Below are positions 58,717 through 64,000 of a stretch of 64,000 bases of DNA, in pieces (the first letter of the stretch is position 1; the number at the start of each line of letters is the position of its first letter). The notes under the pieces are model-generated. The model searched no databases, was not told the origin of the DNA, and was given only the letters and a program-made list of their open reading frames with translations. Position numbers and translations under genes: made by a program. This DNA comes from Nocardioides sp. S5 (GTDB lineage Bacteria; Actinomycetota; Actinomycetes; Propionibacteriales; Nocardioidaceae): positions 62,001-126,000 of the forward strand of contig NZ_CP022296.1 in assembly GCF_017310035.1 (NCBI RefSeq), read 5' to 3'.

Positions 58717-60081
58717 ATGGGCACCGGCTCCAGCACGACCCGCGACGTCATCCCGCTGCGCGAGGCCGCGAGGGCGTGGTTCGCCATCTCGCTCCAGACC
58801 TTCGGTGGGCCCGCCGGCCAGATCGCGGTGATGCAGCGCATGCTCGTGGACGAGAAGCGCTGGATCGGCCAGCAGCGGTTCCTCTTCGCGCTGTCCTACT
58901 GCACCCTGCTCCCCGGGCCCGAGGCGCAGCAGCTGGCGACGTACGTCGGGTGGCTGCTCAACGGCGTGCGCGGCGCACTGGTCGCGGGCATCCTCTTCAT
59001 CCTCCCCGGCGTCGTGGCGCTGCTGGTGCTGTCGGGGATCTATGTCGCCTACGGTGACAGCACGCTCGTCGAGTCGCTCTTCCTCGGCCTCGCGCCCGCC
59101 GTCATCGCGATCGTGGTGCAGGCCGTCGTCCGCGTCGGCCGCAAAGGCCTCGGCCACCCCGCGCTGGTCGCGCTCGCGGTGCTCTCGTTCGTCGCGCTCA
59201 CCTTCTTCGCCGTCCCCTTTCCGGCGGTCGTCGCCGTCGCAGCCCTCCTCGGCTGGCTGCTCGGACGCCGGATCCCGACCCTCACCCACCCGCCGCGGGC
59301 GGCGGTCGACGACGGTCCGGCACCGTTGATCAGCGACGACGCGCTGCACTCCGAGCGTCCGACCGCCCGCCGGTCCGCAGTGGTCCTCGCCATCGGTCTC
59401 ACGGCCTGGTTCGCCCCCGTCGCCCTCGCCGCGGTGCTGCTCGGGCGCTCGAGCATCTTCGTCGACCAGGGCCTCTTCTTCTCCGGTGCGGCCGTGGTCA
59501 CCTTCGGCGGGGCGTACGCCGTCCTGGCCTACGTCGCCCAGCAGGCCGTCAGCGTCTACGGGTGGCTTGCCCCCGGCGAGATGGTGCGCGGCCTCGCGCT
59601 GGCCGAGACCACGCCCGGGCCGCTGGTGATGGTGGTGCAGTTCGTCGCCTTCGTCGGCGCCTACCGTGCGCCGGGCGGGCTCGACCCGTGGGTGGCGGCG
59701 GTGCTCGCCGCGCTGCTCACCACGTGGGTGACCTTCGTGCCGTGCTTCCTCTTCATCCTCCTCGGCGCGCCCTACGTCGAGCGTCTGCGCGGCAACCGCG
59801 ACCTCGCCGCCGCGCTGGCCGGCATCACGGCGGCGGTCGTCGGCGTGATCGCCAGCCTCGCGGTCTTCTTCGCCCTCCACACCCTCTTCGCCGACACCGC
59901 CCGCCTCGCCGTGGGCCCGCTCGACGTGGAGTACCCCCTGCTCGGCTCCCTCGAGTGGCCGTCGCTCGCGATCACCGTGCTGGGCTGCGCGCTCGTCTTC
60001 TGGCGCGGCTGGTCGGTGCTCCGCACGCTGGGCGCCTGCGCGCTGGCCGGGGTCGTGCTCGGTCTGGCGCTCGCCGCCTGA
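58717..60081 (+). CDS. chrA: ChrA-type chromate transporter
   Basis: A 454-residue long-chain ChrA with two homologous halves and about 12 helices. The first-half motif SLQTFGGPAGQIAVMQRMLVDEKRWI and LPGPEAQQLATYVGW are classic, with TFGGAYAVLAYVAQQAV and ALAETTPGPLVMVVQFVAFVGAY in the second half. It exports chromate against protons. An adjacent chrB-type regulator is missing. The ATG at 58717 fits the promoter just upstream. Confidence 0.93.
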   Translation: MGTGSSTTRDVIPLREAARAWFAISLQTFGGPAGQIAVMQRMLVDEKRWIGQQRFLFALSYCTLLPGPEAQQLATYVGWLLNGVRGALVAGILFILPGVVALLVLSGIYVAYGDSTLVESLFLGLAPAVIAIVVQAVVRVGRKGLGHPALVALAVLSFVALTFFAVPFPAVVAVAALLGWLLGRRIPTLTHPPRAAVDDGPAPLISDDALHSERPTARRSAVVLAIGLTAWFAPVALAAVLLGRSSIFVDQGLFFSGAAVVTFGGAYAVLAYVAQQAVSVYGWLAPGEMVRGLALAETTPGPLVMVVQFVAFVGAYRAPGGLDPWVAAVLAALLTTWVTFVPCFLFILLGAPYVERLRGNRDLAAALAGITAAVVGVIASLAVFFALHTLFADTARLAVGPLDVEYPLLGSLEWPSLAITVLGCALVFWRGWSVLRTLGACALAGVVLGLALAA

Positions 60082-60126
60082 GGGACGTACGCCGCTCCGG
60101 TTGCGGCGGTGGGCGAGGATCTGCCC

Positions 60127-61638
60127 ATGACGAGCGACGAGGCAGCGACAGAGTCTCCGGGGCCGACGACCGGACCCGGGCTCGGTCCGTGGGTGGCCGC
60201 CGCCCTCGTCTTCGGCTCGTCCGCGGCGGTGCTGGTCGTCGAGCTGGTCGCGCTGCGGCTGCTCGCGCCCTACTTCGGTCTGACCCTCGAGACGAACACG
60301 ATGGTGATCGGCCTGGCGCTGACCGCGATCGCGGCGGGCACGTGGGCCGGCGGGTGGAGCGCCGACCGCGTCGCGCCCCGGCACCTCCTCGGCCCGCTGC
60401 TGGGCATCTCCGGCGCCGCGGTCGCGCTGACGCCGACGCTGGTGCGGGGCGCCGCGGCCTCCGGCAGTCCCGGACTGCTGCTGCTCATGGCCACGCTGTC
60501 GATCCTCGTGCCCGGAGCGTTGCTGTCGGCGGTGACGCCGGTGGTGATCAAGCTGCGCCTCACCAGCCTCCACCAGACCGGCAGCGTGGTCGGCCACCTC
60601 TCCGGCATCGGCACGGTGGGCGCGATCTTCGGCACCGTGGTCACCGGCTTCGTGCTGATCTCGCGGGTCCCGGTCAGCGGGATCCTCGTCGGCCTCGGGA
60701 TCGCACTGCTCGTGGCGGCGGTGGCGGTGCAGGTCGCCGGGCGCCGCGGACGCAGCGACGTCGTTCTCGCGCTCGTGGTGGCGCTGGCCGGCCTCGGCGC
60801 GGCCGCCGCACCCAGCGGCTGCGACACCGAGACGACCTACCACTGCCTCGCGATCACCACCGACCCCGAGCGGCCGACCGGCCGGACCCTCGTGCTCGAC
60901 GGGCTGCGGCACTCCTACGTCGACGTCGAGGACCCGACGCACCTCGAGTTCGCCTACGTCCAGGCGATGGCCTCGGTCACCGACACGGCCTTCGCCGAGG
61001 ACGAGCCGCTCGAGGCCTACCACCTCGGCGCCGGCGGTCTCACCCTGCCGCGCTACCTCGCCACCACCCGTCCGGGCACCAGCAGCCGGGTCTCGGAGAT
61101 CGACGCGGGCGTGGTCGAGGCCGACGTGCGCCTCCTCGGCGGCGCGCTGCCCGAGGGCGTCGAGGTCGACGTCGAGGACGGCCGTCTCGCGATCGACGAC
61201 CTCGGGCCCGCCGCCCTCGACCTGGTGGTCGGCGACGCCTTCGGCGGCGTCAGCGTGCCGTGGCACCTCGCGAGCGTCGAGGCCGTCGGCGGCCTGGAGG
61301 AGGCGCTGGCCGAGGACGGGGTCTACGTCGCCAACGTCATCGACTTCGGCCCTCTCGACTTCGCCCGCGCGGCCGTCGCGACGACCGCCGAGGTCTTCGA
61401 CCACGTCGCCCTGCTCGCCGAACCCTCGTCGCTCGCCGGCGAGGAAGGCGGCAACCTCGTCGTGGTCGCCTCCGAGTCGCCGCTCGACGTCGCTGCGATC
61501 GAGGACCGGATGGCCGAGCGCGACCTCGGGTGGGGAGCGCTCGAGGGGGAGGACCTCGACGCGTGGGTCGGTGACGCCCCGGTGCTGCGCGACGACTACG
61601 CACCCGTCGACCAGCTGCTCACGCCCTACGCGCGCTGA
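60127..61638 (+). CDS. MFS-like / spermidine-synthase-like fusion protein
   Basis: A 503-residue fusion. The N-terminal 220 residues form about seven helices (WVAAALVFGSSAAVLVVELVALRLLAPYFG). The rest is a spermidine-synthase-like Rossmann domain (LDGLRHSYVDVEDPTHLEFAYVQAMA, AYHLGAGGLTLPRYLATTRPG, SEIDAGVVEADVRLL). The usual GGGxG becomes GAGGLT, so methylthioadenosine-type binding is possible but activity is uncertain. Such fusions are widespread and mostly untested. The ATG at 60127 is chosen over a GTG at 60109. Confidence 0.88.
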   Translation: MTSDEAATESPGPTTGPGLGPWVAAALVFGSSAAVLVVELVALRLLAPYFGLTLETNTMVIGLALTAIAAGTWAGGWSADRVAPRHLLGPLLGISGAAVALTPTLVRGAAASGSPGLLLLMATLSILVPGALLSAVTPVVIKLRLTSLHQTGSVVGHLSGIGTVGAIFGTVVTGFVLISRVPVSGILVGLGIALLVAAVAVQVAGRRGRSDVVLALVVALAGLGAAAAPSGCDTETTYHCLAITTDPERPTGRTLVLDGLRHSYVDVEDPTHLEFAYVQAMASVTDTAFAEDEPLEAYHLGAGGLTLPRYLATTRPGTSSRVSEIDAGVVEADVRLLGGALPEGVEVDVEDGRLAIDDLGPAALDLVVGDAFGGVSVPWHLASVEAVGGLEEALAEDGVYVANVIDFGPLDFARAAVATTAEVFDHVALLAEPSSLAGEEGGNLVVVASESPLDVAAIEDRMAERDLGWGALEGEDLDAWVGDAPVLRDDYAPVDQLLTPYAR

Positions 61639-61673
61639 TCCGGGACGACGCGGGCAAGGTCACACCGCACACG

Positions 61674-61702
61674 TATTGGATCGTTCCAACAACTTAGGCA
61701 CA
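61674..61702 (+). promoter_or_regulatory. Promoter with a palindrome on the -35 box
   Basis: TTGGAT (61674-61679) and CACACT (61697-61702) are 17 bp apart. TTGGA-TCGT-TCCAA (61674-61687) is a perfect inverted repeat over the -35 box, a candidate operator for the 80-residue protein gene. Confidence 0.5.
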
Positions 61703-61737
61703 CTGGAGACATAAGTCCCCACCGCGAGGAGAACGAG

Positions 61738-61980
61738 ATGCGACTGATCGACGAGCTCGACGAGCTGCACGACCACTACGCCCGCCTGGTCGAGGCCGCG
61801 GTCGCCCGCGACGACCTCGCCGCCGCCGAGTCCCTGGCGCAGGGCTACGAGGACGACGCGATCCAGCTCATGGCCGAGCGCGAGAACCTCACCCACCTGC
61901 TCCCGATCCAGCGCGGCGGTCGCCCGGAGAGCGCGCTGCGCGGAGCCGTGCGCCGCCTGCTGCCCGGCCGCGCCGCCTGA
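61738..61980 (+). CDS. Small helical protein
   Basis: An 80-residue, mostly helical and acidic protein (MRLIDELDELHDHYARLVEAAVARDDLAAAESLAQGYEDDAIQLMAERENLTHLLP) with a basic tail. GAGGAG lies 7 bases before the ATG, and a good promoter stands 35 bp upstream. No family recognised. Confidence 0.65.
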   Translation: MRLIDELDELHDHYARLVEAAVARDDLAAAESLAQGYEDDAIQLMAERENLTHLLPIQRGGRPESALRGAVRRLLPGRAA

Positions 61981-62043
61981 GCGACTGCACAGTGCGGTGA
62001 TCCTGGTGCGTCAGACGAACCACGGACACCGCGCAGCTGAGGT

Positions 62044-62868
62044 CTACACCAGTGGTTCGCCGGCCTCTTCGTCCAGCAGCATCTGCCCGACCATCGGCAC
62101 CACGTCGGCGATCGAGTCGACGACCATCGTGGGCCGGTAGGGGAAGTCCGACACCTGGTGGCGCTCGGTCGCGCCGGTCGCGACGAGGATCGTGCGCAGG
62201 CCCGCCTCGAGGCCGCTGATGATGTCGGTGTCCATCCGGTCACCGATCATCACGGTGGTCTCCGAGTGCGCCTCGAGCCGGTTGAGCGCACTGCGCATCA
62301 TCAACGGGTTGGGCTTGCCGATGAAGTAGGGCTGGCGGCCCGTGGCGGTGCTGATGAGCGCCGCGACCGACCCGGTCGCCGGCAGCATCCCCTGCGCGCT
62401 CGGGCCGCTGGGATCGGGGTTGGTGGCGATGAAGCGCGCCCCACCGTTGATGAGTCGGATGGCGCGCGTGATGGCCTCGAAGGAGTAGGTCCGGGTCTCG
62501 CCGAGCACGACGTAGTCCGGGTCCTGGTCGGTCATCACGTAGCCGATGTCGTGGACCGCCGCGGTCAGCCCGGTCTCGCCCACGACGTACGCCGAACCTC
62601 CCGGGCGCTGGTCGTCGAGGAACTGCGCCGTCGCGAGCGCCGACGTCCAGATCGACTCCTCGGGCACGTCGATGCCGCTGCTGCGCAGGAGCCGCACCCG
62701 CAGGTCGCGCGGGGTGAAGATCGAGTTGTTGGTCAGCACCAGGAAGGGGATCTCCTGCTCGCGCAGGGCGGCGATGAACTCCTTCGCCCCCGGGATCGGG
62801 TCCTCCTCGCGCACGAGGACCCCGTCCATGTCGGTCAGCCAGGTGCGGACGGGTCGGGAGTCGGTCAC
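62044..62868 (-). CDS. HAD-IIA-family hydrolase (NagD-like)
   Basis: A 274-residue phosphatase. [23 protein letters not shown] holds nucleophile Asp, FLVLTNNS is motif II, and [23 protein letters not shown] is the metal motif; the cap is the C2 type of NagD. Substrates in the family include nucleotides and phosphoglycolate. Its GTG overlaps the MMPL stop (GTGA), so it can be translated with that gene, yet CACAAT 6 bp before the GTG could give a separate transcript. Confidence 0.92.
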   Translation of the reverse strand: MTDSRPVRTWLTDMDGVLVREEDPIPGAKEFIAALREQEIPFLVLTNNSIFTPRDLRVRLLRSSGIDVPEESIWTSALATAQFLDDQRPGGSAYVVGETGLTAAVHDIGYVMTDQDPDYVVLGETRTYSFEAITRAIRLINGGARFIATNPDPSGPSAQGMLPATGSVAALISTATGRQPYFIGKPNPLMMRSALNRLEAHSETTVMIGDRMDTDIISGLEAGLRTILVATGATERHQVSDFPYRPTMVVDSIADVVPMVGQMLLDEEAGEPLV

Positions 62869-64000
62869 GGGTGCATTGTGTCGTGAGTCGGCGCGGTGTG
62901 CACCGGGTGGCTGCGCTCGAGCTTGGCACCCTCCACGTCGACGTCGGGCAGGATCCGGTCCAGCCAGCGCGGCAGCCACCACGCGTGCTCGCCCAGCAGG
63001 TGCATCGCAGCCGGGATCAGCACCATCCGCACCACGAAGGCGTCGAGCAGCACGCCGAAGGCCAGGCCGAAGCCGATCGGCTTGATGGTCGCGTCGTGGG
63101 AGAAGATGAAGCCCGCGAAGACCGAGATCATGATGATCGCCGCGGCCGTGACGACCGCCCGCCCGGCGTTGAGCCCGTGCTGCACCGCGACGCGTGCCGG
63201 GGCGCCGTGGGCGTACGCCTCCCGCATCCCGGACACCAGGAAGAGCTGGTAGTCCATGGCGAGGCCGAAGAGGATCCCGGTGGCGATGATCGGCAGGAAG
63301 CTCAGCACCGGTCCGGGGGCGTGGACGCCGAAGAGGTCGCTGAGGAAGCCGAGCTGGAAGATCGCGGTGATGCCGCCGAAGGTCGCGAGCAGCGACAGCA
63401 CGAAGCCGAGCGTCGCGGTCAGCGGCACCAGGATCGATCGGAAGACCACGACGAGGATCAGCATCGATAGGCCGACGACCAGCGCGAGGTAGACCGGCAG
63501 CACGTCGGAGAGCTTGTCCGAGATGTCGATGCCTGCGCTGGCGTTGCCCGCCACGCCGAGGGTGGCCTCGCCGCCGGCGATCGACGGAGTCAGGTCGCGG
63601 AGCTCGTCCACCAGGCGGCCGGTCGCCTCGCTGGAGGGCCAGTAGGCCGGGATGACCTGGAAGGCCAGCGCGTCTGCGTCGCGCGAGGCGCCGATCGGGA
63701 CGACCGCGACGATCCCGCCCACGTCGTCGATGGCCTGGCCGATCGCGGCCTGCTGGGCGAGGACGTCGTCCTCCGCGACCGGGGCGGGGAGGTCGGCGAC
63801 GACGAGGAGTGGACCGTTGAAGCCCTCGCCGAACTTGTCCGCCTGAACCTCGTGGGCCAGGAAGCCGGCCGAGTCCTCCGGCTGCGTGGAGCCGTCGGGC
63901 AGGCCGAGACGCATCTGGGTGGCCGGAGCGGCCAGGACCAGCAGTGCGACGATCCCGAGGGCCAGCACGGTCAGCGCGTGGCGGGTGGTCATCGGCCGGT
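62865..64000 (-). CDS. MMPL/RND-family transporter (5' part outside window)
   Basis: The C-terminal 378 codons of a large membrane protein; the frame stays open to the window edge. It has a membrane helix, a soluble domain of about 140 residues, then five helices with [26 protein letters not shown] features ([18 protein letters not shown]) typical of MMPL proteins, including the Asp-Tyr pair for proton coupling. It likely exports lipids or drugs. The start is beyond the right edge. Confidence 0.9.
   Translation of the reverse strand, partial: RPMTTRHALTVLALGIVALLVLAAPATQMRLGLPDGSTQPEDSAGFLAHEVQADKFGEGFNGPLLVVADLPAPVAEDDVLAQQAAIGQAIDDVGGIVAVVPIGASRDADALAFQVIPAYWPSSEATGRLVDELRDLTPSIAGGEATLGVAGNASAGIDISDKLSDVLPVYLALVVGLSMLILVVVFRSILVPLTATLGFVLSLLATFGGITAIFQLGFLSDLFGVHAPGPVLSFLPIIATGILFGLAMDYQLFLVSGMREAYAHGAPARVAVQHGLNAGRAVVTAAAIIMISVFAGFIFSHDATIKPIGFGLAFGVLLDAFVVRMVLIPAAMHLLGEHAWWLPRWLDRILPDVDVEGAKLERSHPVHTAPTHDTMHP

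Noticed and set aside
58663..61404. A 913-codon minus-strand frame opposite chrA and the fusion protein
   Set aside because: Shadow of real plus-strand genes; composition is charged and repetitive with no domain.
61981..62043. Terminator between convergent genes
   Set aside because: Partial complementarity exists (around 61990 and 62030), but the stem has mismatches and is too weak to call.

Overview
This 64 kb window is chromosomal DNA of a high-GC actinobacterium. Coding density, GC-rich third codon positions, a Bpa proteasome activator, an ESX-like WxG protein, a TB7.3-type mini-biotin protein and many apparently leaderless genes all point there. A Nocardioides-like member of the Nocardioidaceae is my best guess (inference, no database search). 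I see no rRNA, tRNA, CRISPR array, transposase or prophage. Many long antisense reading frames are GC artefacts and were left out.

Layout. 1-2658: the start of a TetR regulator and a NarL/LuxR two-component pair. 2668-7232: leucine-degradation genes (both methylcrotonyl-CoA carboxylase subunits and HMG-CoA lyase) behind a palindrome that covers the -10 box. 7326-10731: three coupled genes, two sulfotransferase-like proteins around a relative that lacks the PAPS-binding P-loop. 10834-16329: small membrane and lipoproteins, a GNAT enzyme, an EcsC protein, a secreted RTX-repeat protein, Aat, and a ClpX-zinc-finger/HTH protein. 16428-22729: a Fpg/Nei glycosylase, an AAA ATPase, a flavoprotein disulfide reductase, TerC behind a yybP-ykoY (Mn2+) riboswitch, and a DUF2087 protein.

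22739-31270: a GDPD, a SEC-C protein, an adenylate cyclase paired with a cNMP-binding protein, arginine deiminase, a DUF6058-GNAT fusion, a GDT1-type transporter, prephenate dehydratase and DUF4446. 31404-42621: a PAP2-lipid kinase fusion, SerS, two HAD phosphatases, a TIMP-like surface protein, Bpa, quinone oxidoreductase, MobA, nitrilase, the TB7.3-like protein and membrane proteins. 42694-44667: a coupled three-gene operon led by an ESX-like protein. 44706-49951: aldo-keto reductase, MFS exporter, a CmtR-type metal sensor with two CDF metal exporters, and a DUF2238-like protein.

50061-58280: a catabolic island (aminobutyraldehyde dehydrogenase, cupin, PucR regulator, FAD amine oxidase, CoA-acylating semialdehyde dehydrogenase, omega-aminotransferase) that fits polyamine or omega-amino-acid use. 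A 15-bp palindrome recurs at all three of its promoters and probably defines the PucR regulon. 58348-64000: a GlsB-type membrane protein, a ChrA chromate transporter with a palindrome on its -35 box, an MFS/spermidine-synthase fusion, a HAD-IIA phosphatase and the 3' part of an MMPL transporter.

Regulatory DNA worth noting: at least 18 genes have a TANNNT box 6-7 bp before the start codon; a composite hairpin repeat occurs twice with a shorter relative at a third site; and a 72-bp nested palindrome lies at 31292-31363.
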